Below, piece by piece: positions 43,094-52,710 of a DNA stretch of 64,000 bases. Location: assembly GCA_026224775.1 (NCBI GenBank), contig JAMFRP010000014.1:62001-126000 (forward strand), in the 5' to 3' direction. The notes under the pieces are model-generated. The model searched no databases and was not told the origin of the DNA. It saw only the letters and a list, made by a program, of their open reading frames with translations. The DNA comes from Bacteroidota bacterium. Lineage in GTDB: Bacteria; Bacteroidota; Bacteroidia; Sphingobacteriales; Sphingobacteriaceae. The translations under genes were made by a program, and so were the position numbers. How positions within the stretch are numbered: the stretch's first letter is position 1; every line of letters starts with the position of its first letter.

Positions 43094-43531
43094 ATGAGCG
43101 CTAAAGATCTTCAGTTTGCTTCAGACCTGCGTACAGTTGTAACACGACTGGTAAAAAAGCTACGTAAAAAATCAATTACAGGGCAACAGCTTTCGCTTAC
43201 CGAACGCTCTACATTGTCGTTACTATTATCCAGCGAAAATGGCATGCTGCCCAGCGAGCTTGCTGCTTTGGAAAAAATAACGAATCAATCCATGTCGCAA
43301 ATATTGAGTGGATTTTTAGAGAAAGGATTTATTACGCGCACAAGTTCGGAAACGGATAAACGCAAAGCGATCATTTCTTTAACCGAAAAGGGCAAGGCGT
43401 TAATTTTACAGGTGCTTAGTGAAAGGGATGAGTGGTTAAATGAGGCATTACGCGAAACCTGTACTGAAGAAGAAAAAGAACTCATTAAAAAAGCACTGGG
43501 GCCATTAACCAAGCTGGTTGATTTTGAGTAA
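43094..43531 (+). CDS. MarR-family transcriptional regulator
   Basis: A 145-aa winged-helix regulator: LTERSTLSLLLSSENGMLPS, then ELAALEKITNQSMSQILSGF as the recognition region, then the wing TSSETDKRKAIISLTEKGK. No Cys suited to redox sensing is apparent in the DNA-binding part. It precedes an MFS exporter by 37 bp on the same strand and has a dyad at its own promoter, so it probably represses the pair and responds to an exported compound. Confidence 0.9.
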   Translation: MSAKDLQFASDLRTVVTRLVKKLRKKSITGQQLSLTERSTLSLLLSSENGMLPSELAALEKITNQSMSQILSGFLEKGFITRTSSETDKRKAIISLTEKGKALILQVLSERDEWLNEALRETCTEEEKELIKKALGPLTKLVDFE

Positions 43532-43568
43532 AGAACAGATTTAATAATTTTTTAGAAGAGGGTGATAA

Positions 43569-44837
43569 ATGAACATAAGCACATTCAGGGCATTTAAAAG
43601 CAGGAATTACAGGTTATATTTTAGTGGTCAATCGGTATCATTAATAGGTACATGGATGCAGAAGACGGCGGTAAGCTGGGTTATTTACACGCTCACCCAC
43701 TCTACCCTTATGTTAGGGGTTACACTTTTTGCCAGTCAGTTCCCTTCGTTTTTATTTTCGCTGTATGGTGGTGTGGTATCCGACAGGTATAACCGATATA
43801 AGGTTTTGCTCACCACACAAGTACTGTCATTAGTGCAAGCGGTTTTGTTAGCGGTTTTGATATTATTGAAGCATTACGAGGTATGGGAAATACTTTCGCT
43901 AAGCGTAGTTTTAGGTGTTATCAATGCATTTGACGTACCGGCCAGGCAATCACTGGTTTATGAAATGATTGATGATAAAGATGATCTTCCGAATGCACTG
44001 GCGTTAAACTCCTCTATGGTAAATCTTTCCAGATTAATCGGCCCGGGCATCGCGGGTATAATTTTAGAAAAGATAGGTGACGGTGCCTGTTTCTTATTAA
44101 ATGCCTTAAGTTTTGTGGCCGTAATAACCTCTTTATTAATGATGAGGCTGCCAAAATATATAAGCAAACCGCATACAAAAAATGTGTTTGGCGAACTTAA
44201 AGAAGGTTACAGCTATATCAGGCGCACACCGGAAATATTATTTGTAATTATTATGCTGATGTTCATCAGCTTATTTGTGTTGCCATACAGTACGCTTATC
44301 CCTTTTTATGCCAGGGATGTATTTCATGGCACGGCGTCAACCTTTGGTATAATTGACAGCTTTATTGGGCTTGGCGCTTTTTCGGGTGCTATATTTTTAG
44401 CTTCGATAAAACCGGGGCATAACCTTAAGAAAATACTCGCTATAAATACCCTGGTATTTGGCGCGGGGTTGGTTTTATTTTCGCACGAGAATCATTATAT
44501 ACTCGCATTGCTATTCTCGGCGCTGGCAGGTTTTGGTATGATGTCGCAAATCACTATCAGCAACACATTACTACAAACCACTGCCGATGTAAAAATGCGT
44601 GGCAGGGTGATCAGCTTTTACGCGATGGCCTTTTTCGGAATGCAGCCTTTGGGCGGTTTGATCATTGGTTATGTATCTAAAATAATCGGCACAAAAAACA
44701 CCATGTTAGGCGAAGGCGTTATTGCTTTGATAATTGGCCTGGTACATTTTATGTTTTTACGCAGAGCCCGATTAAAAACAAAGCGAACTCCAATTATTGA
44801 GCTATCGGCAGCAGATTCGGAACATATTCCTGCTTAA
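43569..44837 (+). CDS. MFS exporter (EntS-like, DHA3 type)
   Basis: A 422-aa inner-membrane transporter with about 12 helices. It begins FRAFKSRNYRLYFSGQSVSL IGTWMQ in the pattern of the EntS/DHA3 group, with GGVVSDRYNRYKVLL (motif A), VLGVINAFDVPARQS and LNSSMVNLSRLIGPGIAG. Members export siderophores such as enterobactin, or macrolides. No siderophore synthesis genes are in this window, so a drug-export role under MarR control is equally possible. Confidence 0.88.
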   Translation: MNISTFRAFKSRNYRLYFSGQSVSLIGTWMQKTAVSWVIYTLTHSTLMLGVTLFASQFPSFLFSLYGGVVSDRYNRYKVLLTTQVLSLVQAVLLAVLILLKHYEVWEILSLSVVLGVINAFDVPARQSLVYEMIDDKDDLPNALALNSSMVNLSRLIGPGIAGIILEKIGDGACFLLNALSFVAVITSLLMMRLPKYISKPHTKNVFGELKEGYSYIRRTPEILFVIIMLMFISLFVLPYSTLIPFYARDVFHGTASTFGIIDSFIGLGAFSGAIFLASIKPGHNLKKILAINTLVFGAGLVLFSHENHYILALLFSALAGFGMMSQITISNTLLQTTADVKMRGRVISFYAMAFFGMQPLGGLIIGYVSKIIGTKNTMLGEGVIALIIGLVHFMFLRRARLKTKRTPIIELSAADSEHIPA

Positions 44838-45021
44838 GTTTTTTTTACACGGGCGGGGTGTCATTAAAACTTTAGATCGCCTTAGCCTTAACTAAGCATG
44901 CGATGGCCTTACTATTCGCCTCCGGTAAAAATGCTGATGTATAGCATTGAATGAGCTAACAATATTTATATTGCATCACAATTTATAGCCAATTATAAAT
45001 CAGCCAGAAATAAAATCTGTT

Positions 45022-46293
45022 ATGCAAAACATTAAAACAAGTAAACTATTTGTCGCTAGTTGTTTATCATTATTAGTAACCTCCTTATCATTTGGCATCA
45101 GGGCCGGTATTATGGGACAACTGGGCACGCAATTTGATTTGAACGCGGGCGAATTATCAACCATTACCGCTACCGCTTTTTGGGGGTTTCCACTGGCGGT
45201 AGTAATTGGTGGCTTTATTGTTGACCTGATTGGCATGAAACGATTGCTGGTAATGGCGTTTATTTTTCACCTGTTAGGTATAGTGCTTACCATTTTTGCA
45301 CAAGGATATTGGACGCTCTTTTTCTCGACATTGTTAATTGGGATTGCTAACGGAACAGTTGAAGCTGCGTGCAACCCACTAGTAACAGCCTTATATCCTC
45401 AAAATAAAACTACACGGCTTAATTATTTTCACCTTTGGTTTCCGGGAGGCATTGTTTTAGGATCGTTACTTGTACTGTTACTTAGCCACATTGGCTTAAA
45501 CTGGCAGGTACAGGTTGGTGTAATGCTTATACCTACAGCTATTTATGGCTACCTGTTCTCAAAATTAGACTTCCCGGTTACGGAGCGCGTTTCCGCAGGC
45601 TTTACCACTGCCGATATGTATAAAGGGGTGCTTACTCCGCTTTATCTTTTTATGTTGGTTTGTATGTTCGGCACTGCTATTACCGAGTTGTTTACCAACC
45701 AATGGACAGGCGTGCTATTTAAAACGGTAACCGACAATGCCCTTTTAATACTCACTTTTGTAGCTACCATACAGGTAATATGCCGCGCATTTGCAGGGCC
45801 TATAGTACATAAGCTGGCGCCTCAGGGCGTGTTGCTTATATCAACCATACTGTCGGCATTAGGCATTTACCTGCTGATAAACCTACATGGCGAGTCTATA
45901 TTTTTTGCAGCAGTAGTATTTGGCCTGGGTGTAGCCTTCTTTTGGCCATGTATGATAGGTTTTGTAGCTGAGAATATTCCCCAATCGGGTGCATTAGGCA
46001 TAAACCTACTTGGCGGCGGCGGCATGCTTGCGGTATCATTTTATACCATTTACATGGGTGGCTTTTATGACAGGCACACCGTGCAACATTTGGTAACAGG
46101 TGCAGTATTAGATACCTATCAAAAGGCAGCTACCGGCACACCAATGGCCAACGAGCTTGCACATGCACAAAGCCTGGCCGGATTTGATGTATTGCATGTT
46201 ACCTTGATCATCCCGGCAGTACTGATTATTGCTTTTGCCGGATTGGTGTTTTATATGAAGGCCAATCGCAAAAAAGCAGTGGCAGCAAATTAA
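45022..46293 (+). CDS. MFS permease, FucP/FHS-like
   Basis: A 423-aa transporter with about 12 helices. The segments GFPLAVVIGGFIVDLIGMKR and ANGTVEAACNPLVTALYPQN followed by TTRLNYFHLWFPGG resemble the fucose-galactose-hexose permease family, where the second motif lines the sugar path. The substrate is unknown, perhaps a sugar. It is a single gene with a 184-bp AT-rich upstream gap (44838-45021) in which I see no clear operator. Confidence 0.75.
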   Translation: MQNIKTSKLFVASCLSLLVTSLSFGIRAGIMGQLGTQFDLNAGELSTITATAFWGFPLAVVIGGFIVDLIGMKRLLVMAFIFHLLGIVLTIFAQGYWTLFFSTLLIGIANGTVEAACNPLVTALYPQNKTTRLNYFHLWFPGGIVLGSLLVLLLSHIGLNWQVQVGVMLIPTAIYGYLFSKLDFPVTERVSAGFTTADMYKGVLTPLYLFMLVCMFGTAITELFTNQWTGVLFKTVTDNALLILTFVATIQVICRAFAGPIVHKLAPQGVLLISTILSALGIYLLINLHGESIFFAAVVFGLGVAFFWPCMIGFVAENIPQSGALGINLLGGGGMLAVSFYTIYMGGFYDRHTVQHLVTGAVLDTYQKAATGTPMANELAHAQSLAGFDVLHVTLIIPAVLIIAFAGLVFYMKANRKKAVAAN

Positions 46294-46572
46294 AAATTTT
46301 AAAGAGTAGCTTTATACAACCAGGCTACCGAAATAGCTTATGATCTATTGATAATAGACCATTCAAAAACAACGAAAATTATTAGCAATCGCAAGTTGAT
46401 TTGTAATATTTTTGCTAGACAGGGTTAAAAGCCATCAGGAATGTTTCGCTTTGTGCTAAATGTATAGTTTACATAAAACAAGGGCGTTATATTATTGGTT
46501 ATTTATGTGGTTTCCTAAGAAAAGTTGTTTCTTCGGAAAGTTATCTATAGATTCACATACTACTTGTGTAAA

Positions 46573-46944
46573 ATGAATAAATCTGCTAAAAAGATCGTCA
46601 TTTTTGATGATGACGAGGACATCCTTTCCATTTGTGTTTATATTTTGGAAGAGCAAGGATGGGAGGTGTATACTTACACAAATTGCAATAATATTGTTGA
46701 ACGCATTAGCGAGATACAACCCGATGTTATTTTAATGGATAACTGGATACCTGACGAAGGGGGCATTATTGCTACACAGACATTAAAGAAAGAAGAATCA
46801 TTGCAACAGATACCGGTAATCTACTTTTCGGCTAATAGCGATATCCAATTGCTGGCTGAGCATGCCGGTGCCGATGGTTACCTGGCCAAACCATTTGACC
46901 TGGAAGAACTTGACCGCGTTATTGGAGATGTAATGGTAAAATAA
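46573..46944 (+). CDS. Stand-alone response regulator receiver
   Basis: A 123-aa protein that is only a receiver domain: acidic pocket Asp12-Asp14, phospho-acceptor Asp56 (ILMDNWIP), Ser86 (YFSANSD) and Lys106 (YLAKPF). There is no output domain and no kinase gene beside it, so it is probably fed by a distant hybrid kinase, or it acts by protein contact. ATG 46573 is preferred over a TTG at 46525 that would add 16 residues. The 46294-46572 gap before it shows no feature I can name. Confidence 0.9.
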   Translation: MNKSAKKIVIFDDDEDILSICVYILEEQGWEVYTYTNCNNIVERISEIQPDVILMDNWIPDEGGIIATQTLKKEESLQQIPVIYFSANSDIQLLAEHAGADGYLAKPFDLEELDRVIGDVMVK

Positions 46945-46962
46945 AGAACACATATACCAACC

Positions 46963-47007
46963 ACAACAAAAGAGGCTCAACTAAATTAGTTGAGCCTCTT
47001 TTGTTGT
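46963..47007. terminator. Perfect long bidirectional terminator
   Basis: ACAACAAAAGAGGCTCAACT (46963-46982) is the exact reverse complement of 46988-47007, with a 5-nt centre that can pair one base further. It lies between converging genes, with T runs for both strands inside the stem ends. Confidence 0.92.
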
Positions 47008-47021
47008 GTTATATCAGGCGA

Positions 47022-49928
47022 TTAAAAACCTGGGCCACCGCCCGGCCCACCGCCACCCGGACCGCCGCCGCCTGGACCATTACCATTGTGCCTGAAATTA
47101 TGCATGTGGGAGTCCTGGTCAGGGGCTTTTCCTGCAAATTTCTGTAATCTAATAGTAAGTGTTGCCAGGTAATAACGCGACAAGCGATTAACGTGTGTTT
47201 CTGTATTTGAACTTGCTGTTGAAACATCGGTGAATCCTGTGTTTTGGTTGAATAAGTCATAGGCAGCAATACGTATAGTTGCCCTGTTTTGCTTAAGAAA
47301 CCTACGCTCAAGATAAACGTTTAAAATATTCGGATTGGTTGCCCCAACCGAAGTTGCATAACCATAATTGATGGTTTTAGTATAATCATAACTAAAGGTC
47401 CAATCGCCAAAATAATTTTTTCCATTTAGGCCTAATGTCCAGGTGCGAATATTTGATGTGCCTTCTGTTAATGCGTTGTTTATGGAGTTATCGGTACGGT
47501 TAATAGCATAGTTGGTTAAAAACTGCGCATCTATCACATCTGTGATATCGGTTCTGAATTTTAAACCGGGGGTGAACTGCAAATTCTTAGAGACGTTTTT
47601 CTCCATATCCTGTTTGTAGGTATTAGAGTCGATGCTTGTTAAATATCCAATATTGTTTGCGTAGGTTAAATTACCTATTAATGATAAGGTATATCTTCTG
47701 TTTTCCCATGGCTTGGAATACACAACGCCTGCTGTTGCTGTGTAATACCCGCTTGCATTAAGATATTGCGTTAAAATAGTATTTTGTAAGCGAGGATCGG
47801 GGGTGTAAGTTTTAGGATAAGTAATGGTATTGGTTACCACATCATTACCAATAGAGGAGAAACTTAAATTTGTAAACAATACGTTTCCTGTATCAAAGCT
47901 GAAAGAATTATATCTAACAGAGAAGTTATTGGTAAACTCTGGCTTAAGATTAGGATTCCCTTCTACCGGATATAAGGCGTTAGAAAAATCTATTACCGGC
48001 TGTAATTGCTGAAACGTTGGCTGACTGCTGGAGCCGTTATAATTTAAGCTAAACGAGTGGGTACGCGAGAAGTTATAAACGAAACGGGCTGTTGGTATAA
48101 CATCAAAAGTGCTTACATGTGTTTGGAAGCCGGTAAGTGGTGCGTTTCCGTCTAAAACAGCGGGCTGCCCGGAAATACCTAAAGTATAGTTATATTTCTT
48201 TTCAATAAAACGATAGTTCAATCCAAACCTGTTGGTTGTAAATGTATAATTATATTGATTACTTAATGCCGTATCACGATTAAATTCTGAGTAGTAGGTT
48301 AAGGTATCCGTCTCTTTATTATTGGTTGTGATAGCGCGACTATACGCATAATTAAATTCCAGATATGATCTTGATCCAACAGGTAACAAGTATGAAAATG
48401 TAGCGGCGTAGGTGTTAGTGCGGCTATTGGTGTTTATTACCTGGTTAACCGGCGCAGTTGGTGTACCAACGGTATAGTTATACACCGGGTTTTGATACTG
48501 GTAATCAGACGCCGATGAAAAGCTTAAGTTAATACTTAAATTATGGCGATGTTTAAATTTGTGATTGTATAACGCTATCAACCCATAGGTTGGCGCAGAG
48601 GAGAACGCGTAAGTGCTATCGGTATAAGCCGAGTAGACAGTTCCGTTCCTTCGGGCTATATTGTTTTCGTTATCATAAGTATTTACACTGGCGTAGGAAA
48701 AAGTTGGTGTAACTTTCAAATAATTGATAGTATCCGGTGTATATTCCATATTCCAGGTAAAGCGGTGGTTAATATCCCTGTCGCTTTCAGTGCTGGTTTG
48801 ATTGTTTGTTGTGGGGTTGCCTACCGAGTTGTTGGTTTGCTGAATAATATTATTGGTTAAAACAGTATTATCCGCCACACTATAACTTCCATATACGGCA
48901 AGGTGTTTGCCCCACTGGTCGCGGAAGTTGAGACCTAATGAATGTGCATCGGTTATCCCGTTTGCAGGTGTTATCAGGCTTCCGCTATTGGCAGAACCTC
49001 TTGCTGCGTTTCCACGGCCACCGCCGCCAAATCCACCGCCTGCGGGAGCGCCAAACGAAAAGGTATTTACATTGGTATTGTTGATGCTACCCAATATAGC
49101 TGCTTGCTGATCCCCATTGAAAGTAAACCCGCTTACAGCACCTAAATATCTATTGTCATCAGCTAGGCCCTCGCTTTTTGGCAGCAGATCTTCTCCGTCG
49201 CCACCTGTAGCCTGTAATGTATAACCATAGTTTCTATCTTTTCTTATGGTGATGTTCATGATTTTATCCGGCTCGCCGGTTTTAACTCCGGTCAAATTCG
49301 CCTGATCTCCATAATCATCAATCATTTGTATATTTTCAACAACATCTGCGGGTAAGTTTTTGGTAATGCTTTGCACATCTCCGCCCATGAAGTCTTTTCC
49401 ATTGATGCGTACTTTCGTTACTTGTTTGCCTTGTGTTGTGATATTACCGTTAACGTCAACATCTACGCCGGGTAATTTTTTAATTACATCTTCAACAGGC
49501 GCATTTACCCGTACCTGGTAATTGCTGGCTTTATATTCTGTTGTATCCTCTTTAAATACTATAGCCTGGCTTGCCACAATATTAACTGTCGCAAGCGTAT
49601 TTGTCTCCGCCTTTAAAATGATTGGCTGCAACACCACTGGTTTGGTATCGGCGTCAAAAGTAAAATGCTTGCGTATTGCCTGGTAGCCAATAGATTTGAT
49701 ACTAAGTGTAAATTTTGTGCCGCCAACAGCAGGAAAATCAAACTTGCCATTAGGATCGGTTGCGGTTAATGAGCTATCACCTTTATCAGAAACAACCTTA
49801 ACAATCGCTCCGGGAACGGATAGTTTGGTAGAATCTATAATTGTTCCGCTTACTTCGCGCCCATTTTGCGCACGTGCGTTAATAAAGAAGAAAAAAAGAA
49901 GTGATAAAGTTAGTAAGGATGACTTCAT
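47022..49928 (-). CDS. Outer-membrane beta-barrel protein, TonB-receptor-like, Gly-rich tail
   Basis: A 968-aa outer-membrane protein with a signal peptide (1-20), a carboxypeptidase-regulatory-like domain (about 22-110, REVSGTIIDSTKLSVPGAIV), a plug-like region (VEDVIKKLPGVDVDVNGNIT followed by TQGKQVTKVRINGKDFMGGD) and a large barrel. Unusually it ends in a Gly/Pro/Asn/His-rich tail (HNGNGPGGGGPGGGG). An internal Gly-rich loop lies at about residues 295-315. It belongs to the outer membrane beta-barrel (OMP_b-brl) group. Cargo unknown. A 16-bp palindrome lies upstream. Confidence 0.88.
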   Translation of the reverse strand: MKSSLLTLSLLFFFFINARAQNGREVSGTIIDSTKLSVPGAIVKVVSDKGDSSLTATDPNGKFDFPAVGGTKFTLSIKSIGYQAIRKHFTFDADTKPVVLQPIILKAETNTLATVNIVASQAIVFKEDTTEYKASNYQVRVNAPVEDVIKKLPGVDVDVNGNITTQGKQVTKVRINGKDFMGGDVQSITKNLPADVVENIQMIDDYGDQANLTGVKTGEPDKIMNITIRKDRNYGYTLQATGGDGEDLLPKSEGLADDNRYLGAVSGFTFNGDQQAAILGSINNTNVNTFSFGAPAGGGFGGGGRGNAARGSANSGSLITPANGITDAHSLGLNFRDQWGKHLAVYGSYSVADNTVLTNNIIQQTNNSVGNPTTNNQTSTESDRDINHRFTWNMEYTPDTINYLKVTPTFSYASVNTYDNENNIARRNGTVYSAYTDSTYAFSSAPTYGLIALYNHKFKHRHNLSINLSFSSASDYQYQNPVYNYTVGTPTAPVNQVINTNSRTNTYAATFSYLLPVGSRSYLEFNYAYSRAITTNNKETDTLTYYSEFNRDTALSNQYNYTFTTNRFGLNYRFIEKKYNYTLGISGQPAVLDGNAPLTGFQTHVSTFDVIPTARFVYNFSRTHSFSLNYNGSSSQPTFQQLQPVIDFSNALYPVEGNPNLKPEFTNNFSVRYNSFSFDTGNVLFTNLSFSSIGNDVVTNTITYPKTYTPDPRLQNTILTQYLNASGYYTATAGVVYSKPWENRRYTLSLIGNLTYANNIGYLTSIDSNTYKQDMEKNVSKNLQFTPGLKFRTDITDVIDAQFLTNYAINRTDNSINNALTEGTSNIRTWTLGLNGKNYFGDWTFSYDYTKTINYGYATSVGATNPNILNVYLERRFLKQNRATIRIAAYDLFNQNTGFTDVSTASSNTETHVNRLSRYYLATLTIRLQKFAGKAPDQDSHMHNFRHNGNGPGGGGPGGGGPGGGPGF

Positions 49929-49949
49929 AAGTTAAATAATATTCATTGA

Positions 49950-49965
49950 GTTGTATTAATACAAC
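49950..49965. promoter_or_regulatory. Perfect 16-bp palindrome before the beta-barrel gene
   Basis: GTTGTATTAATACAAC reads the same on both strands and ends 21 bp before the start codon at 49928. It looks like an operator for a dimeric regulator. No dedicated regulator gene is adjacent. Confidence 0.45.
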
Positions 49966-50035
49966 TGTACGACACAAAGGTTGTATTTTAATATTATAAT
50001 TGATTAATAATCATAGCATTGTTACACATAAAAAC

Positions 50036-50067
50036 AAAAAAAGGGGCAGGATATTATCCAGCCCCTT
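50036..50067 (-). terminator. Terminator of the collagen-like gene
   Basis: AAGGGGC (50041-50047) and GCCCCTT (50061-50067) enclose an inner GGAT/ATCC stem; on the - strand TTTTTGTTTT follows. It lies 19 bp after the stop codon. Confidence 0.8.
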
Positions 50068-50086
50068 AAACAAATATTATTGAATA

Positions 50087-50869
50087 TTAGTTACTTAAAT
50101 GTAGGTATGATGTTACGCTTGATAAGCTGTTAACATCTAGCCCCGGGTGTGTTATTGACAAACTGGTAAGCGATGTACCAGGTATAACAATTACTCTCAA
50201 ATCTGCAGTGTTGATAATATTATTACTGCTCTCCAGGGTTATAGACCCAACCTGATAAGAGAAAAGGCTTATTGTAAGACCTGCGTTATTATTGAATGGC
50301 AATGGGTAGTAAGCGCCAGAACTACCGGTTGGCCTGTAATACACTAATACTACGCCCTCATCAAGAACTGATTGAGTGATGGCAGCAATACTAAAGTTTG
50401 TTGGTGTTGAAAAAATGCTTTGACCAGTTAGCACATAACTTGATGCGCCCGGACCTGTTGCGCCGGTTGCACCAGTAGCTCCTGCTGAACCCGCAGATCC
50501 TGCCGAACCCGCAGCGCCCGTTGCTCCGGTAGCTCCGTTGCTTCCATTGGCACCCGTAGCGCCGGTTGCACCTGCGGAACCATTACTTCCATTGGCACCT
50601 GTTGCGCCTGTTACACCGTTACTACCTGTTGCTCCGGTAGTACCAGTTGCACCAGTACTTCCTGTTGCCCCTGTTGTACCAGCACCTGTTGCTCCGGTAG
50701 CGCCGGTATTTCCGGTTACACCTTGTGCCCCAACACCTGGACCAGTCGCTCCGGTTGCTCCGGTTACGCCAGCATCTCCCTGTGGGCCGGGAGTTTTGTC
50801 TTTACGACATGCACTTATTGTGAATGCAATTACAAATAAGATTGATAAAGTAAGTTTTAGTTTTTTCAT
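50087..50869 (-). CDS. Collagen-like repeat lipoprotein
   Basis: A 260-aa protein with a lipoprotein signal: a hydrophobic helix, lipobox ISAC, and Cys21 as the lipidated residue. Residues about 28-141 are an almost unbroken Gly-X-Y array, mostly Gly-Ala-Thr and Gly-Ser-Asn, about 38 triplets, able to form a collagen-type triple helix. The C-terminal domain (about 142-260) is beta-rich ([18 protein letters not shown]) and has no known family. Probably a surface-anchored rod with a globular head. DNA of the array is repetitive and prone to length change. Confidence 0.88.
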   Translation of the reverse strand: MKKLKLTLSILFVIAFTISACRKDKTPGPQGDAGVTGATGATGPGVGAQGVTGNTGATGATGAGTTGATGSTGATGTTGATGSNGVTGATGANGSNGSAGATGATGANGSNGATGATGAAGSAGSAGSAGATGATGATGPGASSYVLTGQSIFSTPTNFSIAAITQSVLDEGVVLVYYRPTGSSGAYYPLPFNNNAGLTISLFSYQVGSITLESSNNIINTADLRVIVIPGTSLTSLSITHPGLDVNSLSSVTSYLHLSN

Positions 50870-51052
50870 AGCTCTAATTGTGGCTTAATGAGCTGTTCTA
50901 CGAGAAACGATTCAATTAGTTACAATTTTTTAATATAGATTAAAAAAAGAACAAAGTTTTCCACAGAAATTTTAACATTTGTTTGAAATAGATTTCTCGT
51001 CGGTTGAAACACTTAGCTATGTTTTTCGTTAGTGTAAATAAAACATTAACTT

Positions 51053-51325
51053 ATGAACAACATTAGTGGAAACCTGCATTCCCGTGTGCATAACTGGATA
51101 GACAGTATTGGTTTCAGGCTAAACACCTCGCAAACTAATAGAAAAAGCAATATCACTACTAACCACTATTTTTTTGAAACCTTTAATTTTTTTGAGCGCG
51201 CGAAAAATAATGATTTACAGCATTCAAAATTTTTATGCTTTGATATGTATGGCGAAAAAATAAATGTTCGTTCACTGCTGGATTTGCAAACCGCGTTCTT
51301 TGAAAATATAAGCCAGTTAAAGTAA
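51053..51325 (+). CDS. Orphan small protein
   Basis: A 90-aa protein with no recognised domain. It is basic and Asn/Phe-rich (NTSQTNRKSNITTNHYFFET), with no signal peptide or membrane segment and two predicted short helices at the C-terminus. The ATG follows an AT-rich leader, and the frame opens cleanly between two opposite-strand genes, so it could be real; composition alone does not prove it. Confidence 0.45.
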   Translation: MNNISGNLHSRVHNWIDSIGFRLNTSQTNRKSNITTNHYFFETFNFFERAKNNDLQHSKFLCFDMYGEKINVRSLLDLQTAFFENISQLK

Positions 51326-51353
51326 ACGGTTGGGGTATATGGGCCGTTTTAAT

Positions 51354-52598
51354 CTAAATTCTTCTTTTTAAAGTAAGTATAATATTATCATACTTGTTAT
51401 CGTGATATACTTCAAGCAATAAACTGCGCCCATCTTTTGATTTAAAAATAGTATCAATATCCTCTAAACTCATTTTTGAAACAGGCGACAGGTTAATTGT
51501 TACAATTTCGTCACCCTTTTCCAATCCAACCTCATCTGCCGGCGATCCTGGTTCAACTCTGCTTATAATAACATGTTTATAACCGTCTCCATCTGAATAG
51601 TATTCCAGCCCGCTCATATCGTGTTCAAAGGGCTCTTTATACAATGACCCGGGTTTTAAGTACAATGCATTATCCGGATAATCAAAAATAACCCTAAATT
51701 TTTTAAGCATCCCAATGCCAAGATTTCCATCTCGTGGTATCGTGGTTTCCACTTGTTTCTTTGTGTCATCCGGGAATGATGCCAATACATTCTTAACTTT
51801 ATATTTTCCAATTTGTATTTCATCTATACGGCTTAAATAACCATCAATAGGGCCATTTAACCCAATCCCTAAATTAGCCGCTATAAATGCTTTAGGTAAA
51901 CCATTATTCTTAACCATATTCTCAATTGATACGGGGTGGCCCGCTCCTATATCAATAATTAATTTACTATCTGTTTTTTTTCCATTCGGGAGTGTTATAG
52001 TAGCATGCAGATATGGTTTTCGATCTTCAATGGTTATAGGAATTTTATTCCCCTTTCTAAACGGATGCAGATCAGCTGGTCGGCATATATTAAGCGTGCT
52101 GTCACTAAAATCAATACCAATAGCAAGATTGTCAAAAAACTCATATCCCAATAAGCCATCAATAGGCATACCGGCATAGTTGGAAAGGTTAAAGTGATCT
52201 TTTTTTAATATCGCCGCGTTTACATCATGGCTTACCAAACCCGGAATCTGAACATTAAGTGCCGCCGTTATATATGCCTCTGCATCATCTCCCTCTCCTA
52301 ATCCGGCTATTTTTACAATTCTTTTTGATTTTAGATTGATTGAGTCAACCAAATCCGGCTCTGTAATTATCATCAAACCAACGCCGGTATCTAAAACAAA
52401 GTTAAATGGCCCTTTATCATTTATATTCAGCTTTATAACAATCATATTCCGAACTAGCTGAAAAGGGATTTTTATATGCTTTCGATCTTGGGGCAGATCG
52501 AAGTACTGGGCATGTGCAGATGAAAAGAAAAAAACAAAAATAAATATGGGCATTAACAAATGCACCCGCTTTAATTTATTTAAGACATTGCTTGACAT
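51354..52598 (-). CDS. Exported retropepsin-like aspartic protease with PDZ domain
   Basis: A 414-aa protein with a signal peptide (1-30, FFFSSAHAQ). Two aspartic protease lobes carry Asp70-Thr-Gly (FVLDTGVG) and Asp216-Ile-Gly (LIIDIGAG). A C-terminal PDZ domain (about 325-410) has SRVEPGSPADEVGLEKGDEI. The two-lobed form with DTG and DIG is found in Bacteroidota 'aspartyl protease with PDZ' proteins; substrates are unknown. Periplasmic. It is not in an evident operon: the BrkB-like gene lies 112 bp upstream on the same strand. Confidence 0.87.
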   Translation of the reverse strand: MSSNVLNKLKRVHLLMPIFIFVFFFSSAHAQYFDLPQDRKHIKIPFQLVRNMIVIKLNINDKGPFNFVLDTGVGLMIITEPDLVDSINLKSKRIVKIAGLGEGDDAEAYITAALNVQIPGLVSHDVNAAILKKDHFNLSNYAGMPIDGLLGYEFFDNLAIGIDFSDSTLNICRPADLHPFRKGNKIPITIEDRKPYLHATITLPNGKKTDSKLIIDIGAGHPVSIENMVKNNGLPKAFIAANLGIGLNGPIDGYLSRIDEIQIGKYKVKNVLASFPDDTKKQVETTIPRDGNLGIGMLKKFRVIFDYPDNALYLKPGSLYKEPFEHDMSGLEYYSDGDGYKHVIISRVEPGSPADEVGLEKGDEIVTINLSPVSKMSLEDIDTIFKSKDGRSLLLEVYHDNKYDNIILTLKRRI

Positions 52599-52710
52599 GT
52601 ATTATAATTGGTTAATTAAATCTACAAAAATAGACTGTTAAAACACAATGATGTTACACTCCAAGATAATGAATAGCCCCGACAACTCGGTTATAAGGAC
52701 AAGTATTAGC

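Noticed and set aside
43569..44837. Siderophore biosynthesis and export locus
   Set aside because: The EntS-like exporter has no siderophore synthesis genes around it; the TonB receptor lies about 9 kb away in another operon.
50450..50790. Short tandem repeats resembling a CRISPR array
   Set aside because: The repeats are Gly-X-Y codons within an open reading frame. There are no unique spacers of constant length and no cas genes.
50538..50888. A 116-aa Pro/Val/Ala-rich frame on the + strand
   Set aside because: It is the antisense of the collagen-like repeat; the periodic GGT/GCA codons automatically leave the opposite strand open.
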